46,292 nt of DNA from Vibrio scophthalmi LMG 19158 (lineage in GTDB: Bacteria; Pseudomonadota; Gammaproteobacteria; Enterobacterales; Vibrionaceae). The notes below the pieces were generated by a model that saw nothing but the letters and a program-made list of their open reading frames with translations, was not told the DNA's origin and did no database searches. Below, in pieces: positions 1 through 9,658 of the stretch; the first letter of the stretch is position 1, and each line of letters starts with the position of its first letter. The stretch spans positions 1 through 46,292 of the forward strand of contig NZ_AFWE01000038.1 of the NCBI RefSeq assembly GCF_000222585.1. The letters run 5' to 3'. The position numbers were made by a program, and so were the translations under genes.

Positions 1-4
1 GAAA

Positions 5-32
5 GCCCTGACCATTTGGTCGGGGCTTTTTC
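5..32 (+). terminator. Rho-independent terminator of an off-window gene
   Basis: A 9-bp GC-rich stem (5-13 with 18-26, one G-T pair) with an ATTT loop is followed by a T run. It must serve a rightward gene lying left of the window, because the first gene inside the window points the other way. Confidence 0.8.
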
Positions 33-51
33 GTATCAGCAAAAAAACAAT

Positions 52-84
52 CGCCCTGAGCAGGCTATCTGCTCGGGGCGTTTT
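52..84 (+). terminator. Second, tandem rho-independent terminator
   Basis: A 12-bp stem (52-63 with 69-80, one G-T pair) with loop GCTAT is followed by TTTTATT. It lies only 20 bases after the first terminator and has a similar CCCTGA/TCGGGG core, so the two look like a duplicated, back-up terminator pair. It may also help insulate the convergent DUF547 gene. Confidence 0.75.
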
Positions 85-113
85 ATTATCTATGTTCGGT
101 AAGCCAACAGTGT

Positions 114-908
114 TTACTGTTGGTTCAGCGTCCAATCATAATCATACTGGACGTTATCTAAAGTAGCGCTCAGGTTTGGGCGATAGCGCTTAATATGGTT
201 TATTACGCCGCCATCAACGGCAAAATCACTGGCAAACCAATCATAAATGGAAGAGAGCTTTAAGCCTTTCTCGTTGAGTTCTACGCCTTTAGGGCTGTTA
301 ATAAAAGCTTTTGCTGCCTGCTCTAATAATTGGTCTGTGTTTTGCGCGGTGAAGGCTTGAGTTTGTAAATTGGGACAGCCAAGGCTGGCACAGTTAACCG
401 CGTAATGAGTTCGAGGATCATTCCAAATTGGGCGCAGTATCCGATGTTCAATATCATTCAGCGTTAGGGCTTTGCCCTCGATCGTCACAACCTCTTCATC
501 CCAAGGGCCGAAGCTGAAAAATCCGCCCAATTTGGTAATTGATTTAACCGGATAAGCATCGAGAATAAGATCAACGGTGACGGCGTTGTAAAGGTTAACC
601 CAATAAGCGTATTGGACCGCTTGTGAATACTCTTTTGGATCAAGTTGGCTCAACTGTTCGATGTAGCTATCCAGTCTCTGCTTATCGATAGGCGTCACAG
701 CTTGATAGGCGAATAGATGATTCTGCCCAGAAACCACGACATATTGTTCGAGTATATCTTGCCAAGTTTGATGATTAATTGTGGCTTGATTGGTTTCATT
801 GCTTTGCTGCCAATAGGCCCAAAGATCAGATTTTGGTGCTGCTACCGTAGAAAAAGTGGCAAAAGGTAGACTCGCTAAGGTGGCGTATAAAACAAATCTT
901 GTTTTCAT
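114..908 (-). CDS. Secreted DUF547 domain protein
   Basis: The protein has 264 residues when started at the ATG at 908-906. That start gives a signal peptide (MKTRF, then a hydrophobic stretch ending ...STVAA) and removes a 29-residue run of unlikely upstream sequence, so I prefer it to the longer reading frame from 995. The body carries the DUF547 hallmarks: a YWVNLYNAVTV segment, and the HYAVNCASLGCPNL motif with its two cysteines and a histidine. The family is widespread in Vibrio and Shewanella, and I know of no firmly assigned biochemical role. The signal peptide implies export to the periplasm or cell surface. It stands alone, transcribed leftward, downstream of and separated by a terminator from leuD. 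Confidence 0.85.
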   Translation of the reverse strand: MKTRFVLYATLASLPFATFSTVAAPKSDLWAYWQQSNETNQATINHQTWQDILEQYVVVSGQNHLFAYQAVTPIDKQRLDSYIEQLSQLDPKEYSQAVQYAYWVNLYNAVTVDLILDAYPVKSITKLGGFFSFGPWDEEVVTIEGKALTLNDIEHRILRPIWNDPRTHYAVNCASLGCPNLQTQAFTAQNTDQLLEQAAKAFINSPKGVELNEKGLKLSSIYDWFASDFAVDGGVINHIKRYRPNLSATLDNVQYDYDWTLNQQ

Positions 909-1002
909 GTTTAGACTCAAGCGGATAGAACTTAATGATAAGACCGTGTCAGCTAAATAAAACTTTCCCAATCCACGAATGAAGTCCTCATTCAACGGGA
1001 AT

Positions 1003-1031
1003 AAAAAAGGTTGGCGATTAAGCCAACCTTT
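1003..1031 (-). terminator. Terminator of the leucine operon
   Basis: A 10-bp stem (1006-1015 with 1022-1031, AAAGGTTGGC type) is followed, in the leftward direction, by a U run given by the A run at 1003-1008. It sits 10 bases past the leuD stop codon and ends the leuABCD transcript before DUF547. Confidence 0.85.
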
Positions 1032-1041
1032 GTATTATCTG

Positions 1042-1644
1042 TTAAGCGAGAAAGCGAGGTATTTTACTTTCGTATTCGGTGATTTTCGCTTCATGTTGCA
1101 AGGTTAGACCAATATTGTCTAAGCCGTTGAGCAAGCAATGGCGACGGAATGAGTCGATCTCAAAAGCGTACTCTTTGCCGTTAGCACGAACACGCATTGC
1201 TTCTAGATCGACCTCTATCTGTGCTCCCTCATTAGCTTCAACGAATTGGAAAATCTCATCCACTTCCTGCTCTGTTAAGCGCACTGGAACCATTTGGTTG
1301 TTGATGGAGTTGCCATAAAAAATATCAGCAAAACTCGGAGCGATCATCGCTTTAATGCCGTAATCAGCCAGTGCCCAAGGGGCGTGCTCGCGGGATGAAC
1401 CACAACCAAAATTTTCTCGTGCAAGTAGGATTGAAGCACCTTGATAGCGATGGGCGTTCATCACAAACTCAGGATTCGTTTGTTGACCGGCATCATCAAG
1501 AAAACGCCAGTCATGGAATAGGTGTTTGCCAAAACCTAAACGAGAGACTTTTTGTAGAAACTGTTTTGGGATAATCGCATCTGTATCGACATTGGCAGCA
1601 TCAAGAGGAACAACCAAGCCTGTATGTTGTTTAAAACCCGACAT
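1042..1644 (-). CDS. leuD: 3-isopropylmalate dehydratase small subunit
   Basis: LeuD (200 residues, the normal length) is the swivelling small subunit of isopropylmalate isomerase. With LeuC it converts 2-isopropylmalate to 3-isopropylmalate in leucine synthesis. The N-terminus shows the [16 protein letters not shown] segment, and the [13 protein letters not shown] motif, which contacts the substrate, is intact. It starts 11 bases after the leuC stop, with an AAGGAGT ribosome site just upstream, so LeuC and LeuD are almost certainly translated from one message in step. It is the last gene of the operon and is followed by a terminator. Confidence 0.98.
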   Translation of the reverse strand: MSGFKQHTGLVVPLDAANVDTDAIIPKQFLQKVSRLGFGKHLFHDWRFLDDAGQQTNPEFVMNAHRYQGASILLARENFGCGSSREHAPWALADYGIKAMIAPSFADIFYGNSINNQMVPVRLTEQEVDEIFQFVEANEGAQIEVDLEAMRVRANGKEYAFEIDSFRRHCLLNGLDNIGLTLQHEAKITEYESKIPRFLA

Positions 1645-1655
1645 CTTGTTACTCC

Positions 1656-3056
1656 TTAATCCAATTCACGAATATCAACAAAGCGGCCCGCTATCGCAGC
1701 AGCTGCAGCCATCGCAGGGCTGACTAGATGGGTTCGACCATCACGACCTTGGCGACCTTCAAAGTTACGGTTTGAGGTTGATGCACAGCGCTCATGTGGC
1801 CCTAAACGGTCATTGTTCATCGCTAGGCACATTGAGCAACCAGGTAAGCGCCATTCGAAACCGGCATTTTTGAAAATCGTATCTAATCCTTCAGCTTCTG
1901 CTTGCGCTTTCACTTGCTCAGAACCTGGAACGATCAGTGCTTGCACGTGGGAAGCGACTTTACGGCCTTTGGCGATTTCAGCTGCAGCGCGCATGTCTTC
2001 AATGCGAGAGTTAGTACAAGAGCCGACAAATACTTTGTCCACGGTGTAATCTGATAGTGTTTTACCTGCTTCTAGTCCCATGTATGCCAGTGCTTTTTCT
2101 GCTGAAGCCTTTTCGACGGGATCGGCAAAGCTGGCTGGTGATGGGATTGGAGCATCAACCGCTATAACTTGGCCTGGGTTAGTCCCCCAAGTCACTTGTG
2201 GTTTGATGTCTGCGGCATTAAGCGTCACAACCGCATCAAATTGCGCGTCATCATCAGATTTTAGCGTCGACCAATATTCAACGGCGGCGTTGAAGTCGTC
2301 ACCTTTTGGTGAAAACTTACGATCCTTAATGTAATCGAACGTTGTTGAATCAGGCGCGATAAGGCCTGCTTTAGCACCCAGTTCAATCGCCATATTACAT
2401 ACCGTCATGCGGCCTTCCATTGAAAGATCGGTAATCGCCTCTCCACAGAATTCAACCACATAGCCAGTACCGCCAGCGGCAGTCGTTTTACCAATGATTG
2501 CCAGTACAATATCTTTGGCGGTAATGCCCTCAGCAACCTTGCCTTTCACTTCGATCTTCATCGTTTTGGCACGGGCTTGCTTTAGCGTTTGTGTGGCTAA
2601 AACGTGCTCGACTTCCGAAGTGCCTATACCAAAGGCCAGGGAACCAAAAGCGCCATGAGTTGCGGTGTGTGAATCACCACAAACAATGGTCATGCCCGGT
2701 AAGGTAATTCCTAGTTCAGGGCCCATAACGTGTACGATACCCTGATATTTATGGTTGATGTCATATAAGGTAACGCCAAACTCTTCACAGTTTTTTGATA
2801 ACGTTTCCATTTGGATACGAGCCATTTCACCCGAAGCATTGATGTCTTTCGTCGTGGTGGAAACGTTATGATCCATTGTGGCGAAGGTTTTATTCACTTG
2901 GCGAACTTTGCGACCTTTTTCTCGTAAGCCATCAAAAGCTTGTGGAGAGGTCACTTCATGCACTAAATGGCGATCGATATACAAAATCGGTGTTTCACCT
3001 TCAGCGGCGACGGCTACGTGTGCGTCGTAGACCTTTTCATACAGTGTTTTGCCCAT
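1656..3056 (-). CDS. leuC: 3-isopropylmalate dehydratase large subunit
   Basis: LeuC (466 residues, same as E. coli) is the aconitase-family subunit that holds the [4Fe-4S] cluster of isopropylmalate isomerase. The three cluster cysteines are visible in [12 protein letters not shown] and [10 protein letters not shown], at about residues 347, 407 and 410. The [23 protein letters not shown] stretch is also typical. It lies between leuB and leuD. A gap of 159 bases with a hairpin separates it from leuB, while only 11 bases separate it from leuD. Confidence 0.98.
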   Translation of the reverse strand: MGKTLYEKVYDAHVAVAAEGETPILYIDRHLVHEVTSPQAFDGLREKGRKVRQVNKTFATMDHNVSTTTKDINASGEMARIQMETLSKNCEEFGVTLYDINHKYQGIVHVMGPELGITLPGMTIVCGDSHTATHGAFGSLAFGIGTSEVEHVLATQTLKQARAKTMKIEVKGKVAEGITAKDIVLAIIGKTTAAGGTGYVVEFCGEAITDLSMEGRMTVCNMAIELGAKAGLIAPDSTTFDYIKDRKFSPKGDDFNAAVEYWSTLKSDDDAQFDAVVTLNAADIKPQVTWGTNPGQVIAVDAPIPSPASFADPVEKASAEKALAYMGLEAGKTLSDYTVDKVFVGSCTNSRIEDMRAAAEIAKGRKVASHVQALIVPGSEQVKAQAEAEGLDTIFKNAGFEWRLPGCSMCLAMNNDRLGPHERCASTSNRNFEGRQGRDGRTHLVSPAMAAAAAIAGRFVDIRELD

Positions 3057-3215
3057 TGCTTCCTTTCCTCGTCGTCTTTCGCTATTTCAACAGTGATGAC
3101 ATAGGCGTTACTCGCCTGTTGCGTCGCACCAAGGTTTCAGAAATCACTCCGACTCTTTGGCGCAACGGCGACTGTTGTGAGACGACTGTCTCTAATTGTT
3201 ATAAATTCAATATTG
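3057..3215 (-). other. leuB-leuC intercistronic spacer with stem-loop
   Basis: This 159-base spacer is long for the inside of an operon. It holds an imperfect stem pairing GTTGCG (3119-3124) with CGCAAC (near 3160-3165), extended by CCAAGG against CTTTGG. There is no U run after it, so it looks more like an RNA-processing or stability element than a terminator. I see no promoter or open reading frame in it that I would defend. Confidence 0.4.
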
Positions 3216-4316
<1,101 letters not shown>

Positions 4317-4387
4317 TTAATTTTTGTGCCCATCGAGAACACACGACTGCATTGATGGGCTTAGCGTTGTTTTGCTGTATTCATTTA

Positions 4388-4410
4388 TCAAACGCGAAGA
4401 TCGCGTTTGA
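4388..4410 (-). other. Stem-loop in the leuA-leuB spacer
   Basis: TCAAACGCG at 4388-4396 pairs perfectly with CGCGTTTGA at 4402-4410 around a 5-base loop. It lies a few bases after the leuA stop codon and has no U run, so it is more likely an mRNA stabiliser or processing site than a terminator. Confidence 0.5.
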
Positions 4411-4418
4411 TGGTTATC

Positions 4419-5966
4419 CTATACGGTGGCGATTTTCTTCTGCTTAATCTCAGCAATTTTATCGGCGCGATGAATGCTATTGATTACGTGCAGTAGTGCT
4501 TGTCCTGACGCTTCGACAATATCAGTGGAAATTCCCGTTCCGTGATATTTACGCCCTTTATAGTTGGCAATGATATCGGCCTGACCTAAACCATCTTCAC
4601 CTTCGCCTTTGGCGGTAAGATCGAATTTATCCAATACAATATCGTACCCGGTTACACGATAAATACACTGATAAAGTGCATCTACCGGTCCATTGCCGAC
4701 AGCCGCTTCACACTTTTCTTCATCGCCGCACTGCAATTGAATACTGGTCGTCGCCATTACGCTGCCTGATTGCACACTAAGGTAATTCAATTTGTAGAAG
4801 TCATCTTCATCACGCAAGTTAGAGAAGTGCATCAACGCTTCTAGGTCGTAATCGAACACTTGGCCTTTGCGGTCAGCAAGTTTCAAGAAGGCGTCATACA
4901 AGGCGTTCAAGTTGTACTCTTCTTCTTTATAACCCATTGAGTCCATATGGCTCTTAACCGCGGCACGACCGCTACGACTGGTTAGATTGAGTGATTGATT
5001 TTTCAACCCAATCGATTCAGGAGTCATGATTTCGTAGGTGTTTTTATTCTTTAGCATGCCATCTTGGTGAATACCGGAAGAGTGGCTAAAGGCATTCGCT
5101 CCGACAATTGCTTTGTTGCTTTGGATTGGCATGTTACACAACTGGCTAACAAGCTTACTGGTGCGATGAATTTCTTCATGCTTTAGACCGGTATGAACGC
5201 CAAGCAGCTCTTGGCGAGTCTTGATTATCATCGCGATCTCTTCTAGCGCACAGTTCCCCGCACGTTCGCCGATGCCGTTGATGGTTCCTTCAATCTGGCG
5301 TGCTCCCGATTGGACGGCGGCAATGGAGTTCGCCACTGACATGCCCAAATCATCGTGGCAGTGAACGGAAATGATCGCTTTATCGATGTTAGGAACACGG
5401 TTAAACAGCGTTTCGATAATGCCACCAAATTCATTTGGTACTGTGTAGCCAACGGTATCGGGAATATTTACTGTCGTCGCGCCAGCGTTAATCGCGGCTT
5501 CGACCATGCGGCAAAGGTTATCAATCGGCGTTCGGCCTGCATCTTCACAAGAAAACTCAACATCATCGGTATATTGGCGTGCGTGTTTTACTGCTCTTAC
5601 ACCCATTTCGACGACATCGTCATAGCTGCGGCGCAACTTATCTTGCACGTGCACCGTTGAGGTTGAAATGAAGGTATGGATACGAAATGCTTCTGCTACT
5701 TTTAGCGCTTCGGCTGCGGCATCGATATCTTGTGGTACTGCGCGAGAAAGAGCGCAGATGCGACTGTTTTTAATGTGACGAGCAATGGTTTGCACCGATT
5801 CAAAATCGCCTGGAGAAGAAACCGGGAAACCCGCTTCAATCACATCCACTCCGAGACGTTCAAGTGCATACGCAATTTGCAGTTTTTCTTTTACTGTCAA
5901 ACTGGCTGACAACGCTTGTTCGCCATCACGCAAGGTGGTGTCGAAAATAATGACTTGATCGTTCAT
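4419..5966 (-). CDS. leuA: 2-isopropylmalate synthase
   Basis: LeuA (515 residues, normal about 520) condenses acetyl-CoA with 2-ketoisovalerate, the first committed step of leucine synthesis, and is the feedback-inhibited step. The TIM-barrel signatures [14 protein letters not shown] near the start and [14 protein letters not shown] in the middle give the metal ligands. [17 protein letters not shown] is followed by the C-terminal leucine-binding regulatory domain (about residues 395-515, with GxGPVDA and [11 protein letters not shown]). GGAAG precedes the ATG at 5966 by 5 bases. It is the first enzyme gene after the leuL attenuator. Confidence 0.98.
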   Translation of the reverse strand: MNDQVIIFDTTLRDGEQALSASLTVKEKLQIAYALERLGVDVIEAGFPVSSPGDFESVQTIARHIKNSRICALSRAVPQDIDAAAEALKVAEAFRIHTFISTSTVHVQDKLRRSYDDVVEMGVRAVKHARQYTDDVEFSCEDAGRTPIDNLCRMVEAAINAGATTVNIPDTVGYTVPNEFGGIIETLFNRVPNIDKAIISVHCHDDLGMSVANSIAAVQSGARQIEGTINGIGERAGNCALEEIAMIIKTRQELLGVHTGLKHEEIHRTSKLVSQLCNMPIQSNKAIVGANAFSHSSGIHQDGMLKNKNTYEIMTPESIGLKNQSLNLTSRSGRAAVKSHMDSMGYKEEEYNLNALYDAFLKLADRKGQVFDYDLEALMHFSNLRDEDDFYKLNYLSVQSGSVMATTSIQLQCGDEEKCEAAVGNGPVDALYQCIYRVTGYDIVLDKFDLTAKGEGEDGLGQADIIANYKGRKYHGTGISTDIVEASGQALLHVINSIHRADKIAEIKQKKIATV

Positions 5967-6038
5967 AAGTGCTTCCTTTTTGATCCGTTTATCCGCTTAG
6001 AGAGGGGATTTAAACGATTACTTCCAGTATTTGATCAT

Positions 6039-6066
6039 AAAAAAACCCGCATCTCGGTGCGGGTTT
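6039..6066 (-). terminator. leu attenuator terminator
   Basis: On the leftward transcript this is a perfect 9-bp GC-rich stem (AAACCCGCA, 6066-6058, with TGCGGGTTT, 6051-6043; loop CCGAGA). It is followed by a U run from the A run at 6039-6044. It lies between the leader peptide and leuA. The ACCCGC of its first arm can also pair with GCGGGT at the leader stop codon (6109-6104), giving the competing antiterminator. Confidence 0.9.
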
Positions 6067-6101
6067 GTTGTAAATCTGTGTGGTTATTTCTCTTCCACAG
6101 C

Positions 6102-6164
6102 CTACCCGCGCGATTGATTCACGATCAGGAGGAGGTTCAGTTGGCGAGAAAATGTTCTTGTCAT
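6102..6164 (-). CDS. leuL: leu operon leader peptide
   Basis: This 20-residue reading frame runs from ATG at 6164-6162 to TAG at 6104-6102 (MTRTFSRQLN, then LLLIVNQSRG). It has an AGGA ribosome site 9 bases upstream. Four of five consecutive positions, residues 9-13, are leucine (L-N-L-L-L), with codons CTG and CTC. It lies directly between the leu promoter and the attenuator. When leucyl-tRNA is scarce a ribosome should stall on these codons, leave 6104-6109 free to form the antiterminator, and let transcription reach leuA. With plenty of leucine the ribosome runs to the stop codon, masks that segment, and the terminator forms. The mechanism is established for enteric leu operons; that it operates here is inference from the matching layout. 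Confidence 0.9.
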   Translation of the reverse strand: MTRTFSRQLNLLLIVNQSRG

Positions 6165-6216
6165 TGTTAACTACTTCCTAAGAGAGTTAATGAAACCACA
6201 TAAATAAGTTAATAGA

Positions 6217-6245
6217 TTAGTACCGTACTCAGCTCGGAACGTCAA
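6217..6245 (-). promoter_or_regulatory. Candidate leuL-leuABCD promoter
   Basis: On the leftward strand TTGACG (6245-6240) is spaced 17 bases from TACTAA (6222-6217), about 50 bases upstream of the leuL start codon. The -35 box is strong and the -10 box is weak. It is the only good candidate before leuL. Confidence 0.6.
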
Positions 6246-6484
6246 CCATAAAGTTGTTTTTTTATTCAATTGGAAGGAATTTTAGCCATAAGAAACGATT
6301 TTCACTCGATAAGTTTTTTTGCAAGTTTGAAAACGTATCACTCTATTTGAACCATGAAAGATCGTTTATTGCTCCTAAAAGTCACACGATCATGCTGTCA
6401 CTAACTCAACAAAAAAACGTCAACTCACTGTCATATCGGCCCTCTAATTTGAATATAAGCACACTACCACACTGTGCGAATTAC
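6246..6484. other. Divergent leu / PAP2 intergenic region
   Basis: About 240 AT-rich bases between the leu promoter and the PAP2 gene. Many A and T tracts suggest H-NS or LeuO-type control, but I see no clear operator, open reading frame or RNA gene in it. Confidence 0.4.
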
Positions 6485-6495
6485 TGGAGAGTGCC

Positions 6496-7023
6496 ATGCG
6501 TACTATTGCCCCAATTGCTAAGTTTGACCTCGCGTTTTCGTTATTTTGCTTACAACATAGATTCTGCTTACCGTTATCTAAAATCAGCCGAGTTGTTTCT
6601 CATTCGGGGGATGGCCATTTGTATGTGCTGCTTGGTTGCCTAGCTTGGCATTTAGATGGTGAAAATGGAAAACAGTTTCTAGCCGCTGGTTTGCTGGCAT
6701 TTGCTGTGGAGTTACCGATTTACTGGATGGCTAAAAACCTCTTTAAGCGGCGTCGCCCTGCGGAGTTTAGCCCGCTCATTCCCTCCTTTATTACTCCATC
6801 TGACCGCTACAGTCTACCTTCAGGGCATACGGCGGCCGCCTTTCTTATTGCCACTGTGCTAGCGCATTACTATTTGGATTATGCCTTGCTTGCTCTTATA
6901 TGGGCGGCTGCTATTGCATTGTCGCGCATACTGCTTGGTGTGCATTTTCTTACCGATGTGTTGCTGGGCGCTTGTCTTGGTATTGCCTGCGCTACGTTTG
7001 CCTTGCAGTGGTTTGGAGGATAA
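6496..7023 (+). CDS. PAP2-family membrane phosphatase
   Basis: This 175-residue membrane protein has the complete type-2 phosphatidate-phosphatase triad. K80 with RP at 87-88 forms KX6RP, PSGH is at 108-111, and SRILLGVHFLTD at 143-154 carries R144, H150 and D154. Hydrophobic segments flank the motifs. Such enzymes dephosphorylate phosphatidic acid, phosphatidylglycerol phosphate or undecaprenyl diphosphate, with the active site on the periplasmic side; which lipid is used cannot be read here. A GGAG box precedes the ATG at 6496. The stop codon is 4 bases before the start of a glycosyltransferase, so the two are co-translated and probably act on one lipid pathway. Confidence 0.9.
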   Translation: MRTIAPIAKFDLAFSLFCLQHRFCLPLSKISRVVSHSGDGHLYVLLGCLAWHLDGENGKQFLAAGLLAFAVELPIYWMAKNLFKRRRPAEFSPLIPSFITPSDRYSLPSGHTAAAFLIATVLAHYYLDYALLALIWAAAIALSRILLGVHFLTDVLLGACLGIACATFALQWFGG

Positions 7024-7027
7024 GGCG

Positions 7028-8074
7028 ATGAAAATTCTCTATGGGGTACAAGGTACCGGTAATGGCCATATCGCACGTTCGAGAGCGATGTGTCATGCCT
7101 TAAAGGCGCATCAGGTTGAGGTTGATTTTTTGTTTTCGGGTCGAGAAGTTGATAAATACTTTTCGATGGAGTGTTTTGGTGATTATCAAACTCGTCGCGG
7201 CCTTACTTTTATTTGTGAGAAAGGGCAGGTTAATTATCGTAAAACCTTGTTTAAGAATAGCCTTACTGAGTTTGCGCGTGACGTCGCGGAGTTAGATCTG
7301 TCGGGCTATGATTTGGTGCTAAACGACTTTGAACCGGTCACTGCATGGGCGGCGAAAAAGCAGAATGTCCCGTTGATCAGTATTAGTCATCAAAATGCTT
7401 TTCGTTACTCAGTGCCGCTCAAAGGTGCGGATTGGTTAGATAAACAAGTGATTCGCTATTTTGCACCCAGTTCGCACTACCTTGGTTTGCATTGGCATCA
7501 TTTTAATCAACCAATTTTGCCGCCAATTGTCCATATGACAAAAGAGAAGGTGGACAATCAAGACTATGTTTTGGTTTATCTTCCTTTCGAGAGTTTGGAC
7601 GATATCACCGACTTATTGTTGCGTTTTACCAGCCAAACTTTCGTCTGCTTCCATCCGCAGATCATCAGCGTAAGCCAGATCGACAATATTCAATTCTTCC
7701 CGTTGAGTTTGTCTGAGTTTCATTATTATTTGCAACGCTGCGCGGGCATTATCGCTAACGGTGGTTTTGAACTGCCCTCCGAGGCCCTTGCTCTTGGCAA
7801 AAAGTTATTGTTGAAACCACTTGCTGGGCAGTTTGAGCAACTCTCCAATGTCGCCACGCTGGAGAGCTTAGGTTTGGCGAGTAGCATGGAAATGTTGGAT
7901 GCCGCGATTGTGCGCAATTGGCTCGATGAGGAAGCGGGTGAGAGGGTAGTCTATCCGGATGTAGCCAGCGCGATCGTGAAGTGGCTTCTAGAAGGTAATT
8001 GGGATGATACCGAGCAGCTTACCAGTCAGCTATGGAGCCAAGTTGACTTCCCTAATTATGCTTTTAATGAGTAG
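7028..8074 (+). CDS. MJ1255/VC2487-family glycosyltransferase
   Basis: The protein has 348 residues from the ATG at 7028. A longer frame open from 6881 only overlaps the PAP2 gene and is rejected. The N-terminus (MKILYGVQGTGNGHIARSRAM) is the glycine-rich GT-B entry loop, also seen in MurG-like enzymes. The C-terminal half has the donor-site pattern IIANGGFELPSEALALGKKLLLKPLAGQFEQ (about residues 237-270). From memory, V. cholerae VC2487 and archaeal MJ1255 define this uncharacterised family. With the PAP2 phosphatase immediately upstream, a role in glycosylating a lipid or lipid-linked sugar at the inner membrane is reasonable but unproven. Confidence 0.85.
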   Translation: MKILYGVQGTGNGHIARSRAMCHALKAHQVEVDFLFSGREVDKYFSMECFGDYQTRRGLTFICEKGQVNYRKTLFKNSLTEFARDVAELDLSGYDLVLNDFEPVTAWAAKKQNVPLISISHQNAFRYSVPLKGADWLDKQVIRYFAPSSHYLGLHWHHFNQPILPPIVHMTKEKVDNQDYVLVYLPFESLDDITDLLLRFTSQTFVCFHPQIISVSQIDNIQFFPLSLSEFHYYLQRCAGIIANGGFELPSEALALGKKLLLKPLAGQFEQLSNVATLESLGLASSMEMLDAAIVRNWLDEEAGERVVYPDVASAIVKWLLEGNWDDTEQLTSQLWSQVDFPNYAFNE

Positions 8075-8484
8075 TGTAATTGAAAGTATGCGTGGTTGTT
8101 TGTTGCTCAGTGTATGAAGTGATTGTTTTTATTCACAGATAACAAAACATCTTCTGCTGCTTATTTATCCGGTCAATTAATGATGTTAATGATTCATAGC
8201 TAGAGTGAATTGTTTATCAATCAGCTAAAAAAAACCAATTTAGCTTTTTTTATGATGTCGTTATCCGCCTGTTTTTTTAATGACTTTAATTGTTAATGGC
8301 TAAAAAATACTGATTAATTATCAATCCAGTTGCGCTCGATTGATTGATTAGTCGATAGTCTCTTTTCGTTACTACTCATCTAAATCGCAAATAAATAAGC
8401 AGCCTATAAAAAGCCGCGATTAAATCGGTATAGCACAGCGAGATTGTGTTTTGCCCCATGATTCCATTTTTAGAGAAGAGACCG
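8075..8484. other. AT-rich leuO upstream region
   Basis: Roughly 410 bases, very AT-rich, with long A and T tracts and repeated ATTGATT/AATTATCAAT motifs (around 8310-8350). This kind of sequence is bound by H-NS and by LysR regulators such as LeuO itself. A low-GC terminator for the glycosyltransferase lies at 8223-8251. TATAAA at 8406-8411 could be a -10 box for leuO, but I find no convincing -35. Confidence 0.5.
8223..8251 (+). terminator. Possible terminator after the glycosyltransferase
   Basis: AGCTAAA (8223-8229) pairs with TTTAGCT (8239-8245) and is followed by a run of T. The stem is short and AT-rich, and the flanking A and T runs make it work on either strand, so it may be weak. 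Confidence 0.45.
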
Positions 8485-9453
8485 ATGACTGAAGCTAAAG
8501 AACCAATGAGCGCAATTGCCAGCTACCGAATGGAAAGCACACTACGTGGTGTTGACCTGAACTTACTCACGGTGTTCGATGCCGTGATGCAAGAGCAAAA
8601 TATTACACGTGCCGCACACAATTTAAGTATGTCTCAACCTGCAGTGAGTAATGCGGTTGCGCGTTTAAAAGTGATGTTTAATGATGAGCTGTTCATGCGT
8701 CAAGGGCGGGGTATTCAACCAACTCAACGTGCTCGTCAGTTGTTTGGTCCGGTTCGTCAGGCTCTGCAATTGATCCGCAATGAGCTGCCAAGCTCAGTAT
8801 TTTCTCCAGAGAGCTCAACTCGTCTGTTTAAGTTAGCGATGTGTAGTCCGTGTGATATGCGTTTTGCACCCAAAGTGATGGATACGATTCATCAGCGTGC
8901 GCCATACGTACAATTGCATCTTGATGCTGAGTTTGATCGTCAACTGGCTGAGCGTATGCGCTACCAAGAAATTGATTTTGTCATCGACTATGCTCGCTTT
9001 GACGAGCAGGGCTTCTCGAGTACTGAAATTTTCCAAGATGAGTTAGTGATCGTTGCATCGAAAGCGCATCCACGCATTCAAGGTTCAATCAGTGTGGATG
9101 GATTGCGTTCAGAGCGCCATGCGAAATTGTCTCGTGTACATGGTCAGCGCAGTTTTTCTGAGCAGGCGTATAGAGAGTTGGATGTTTGCGCTTACTACGA
9201 AGGTACCAGTTTGAGCAATGTGCTCTATGTTGTTGGCCAGTCAGAGCTTGTGACGATAGCACCACGCTGGATGGTTGAGAACGCGGCCAATCAACAACAG
9301 TTACAAATCATTGTCTCACCCTTTGAGAATACAGTGATTAATGGCTATCTTAGCTGGCATGAATCGAGTGAAAAAGATAAAGGACATATTTGGTTACGAG
9401 ATCAGCTTATGCAAGTGTGTGGAGAAGTTGTTGCAACTGAAAATAATTCATAA
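8485..9453 (+). CDS. leuO: LysR-type transcriptional regulator LeuO
   Basis: The protein has 322 residues from ATG 8485; earlier in-frame ATGs (8446, 8458) exist but GAGAAGAG sits correctly for 8485 and the length then fits the 314-residue E. coli LeuO. The N-terminal winged helix is very close to LeuO: VDLNLLTVFDAVMQEQNITR, then SQPAVSNAVARLKVMFNDELF and GRGIQPT. A LysR effector domain follows and ends YLSWHESSEKDKGHIWL, again LeuO-like. LeuO opposes H-NS silencing and in Vibrio is tied to stress, bile and virulence control (established for V. cholerae). The leu - leuO - ilv neighbourhood is conserved with E. coli, but here leuO is flanked by extra lipid genes. Confidence 0.95.
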   Translation: MTEAKEPMSAIASYRMESTLRGVDLNLLTVFDAVMQEQNITRAAHNLSMSQPAVSNAVARLKVMFNDELFMRQGRGIQPTQRARQLFGPVRQALQLIRNELPSSVFSPESSTRLFKLAMCSPCDMRFAPKVMDTIHQRAPYVQLHLDAEFDRQLAERMRYQEIDFVIDYARFDEQGFSSTEIFQDELVIVASKAHPRIQGSISVDGLRSERHAKLSRVHGQRSFSEQAYRELDVCAYYEGTSLSNVLYVVGQSELVTIAPRWMVENAANQQQLQIIVSPFENTVINGYLSWHESSEKDKGHIWLRDQLMQVCGEVVATENNS

Positions 9454-9528
9454 GCTTATGATAAATATCATTTAAATATAACTATTATGATATTTGTATA
9501 AATATAATTGGTTGAAATAGTTCTATTT

Positions 9529-9565
9529 AAAGCCTCGGATGGCGAAAGTCTCCGAGGCTTTTTCT
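9529..9565 (+). terminator. Terminator after leuO
   Basis: An 11-bp stem (AAAGCCTCGGA at 9529-9539 with TCCGAGGCTTT at 9551-9561) is followed by a T-rich tail. It separates leuO from the acyl-CoA ligase gene. Confidence 0.88.
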
Positions 9566-9625
9566 TATAAGTTTGATGCGTGTCAGTTGCCTTTTTTAGC
9601 TTGAAATGTACACTGTGCGCGCAAA

Positions 9626-9645
9626 AGGCTTACAGGTGTAAGCCT
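9626..9645 (+). promoter_or_regulatory. Stem-loop abutting the acyl-CoA ligase ribosome site
   Basis: AGGCTTAC (9626-9633) pairs perfectly with GTAAGCCT (9638-9645) around AGGT. It ends immediately before the AAAGG ribosome site (9646-9650) and 13 bases before the start codon. As DNA it could be an operator half-site pair; as RNA it could affect translation. Confidence 0.45.
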
Positions 9646-9658
9646 AAAGGTAGAAAAG

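Noticed and set aside
6254-6643. A 129-codon frame upstream of and overlapping the PAP2 gene
   Set aside because: It overlaps the PAP2 start in another frame, and its composition (Phe, Ser, Asn, Tyr) reflects AT-rich intergenic DNA.
6881-7027. An N-terminal extension of the glycosyltransferase frame
   Set aside because: It overlaps the PAP2 gene in another frame; the GT-B glycine loop begins at the ATG at 7028.
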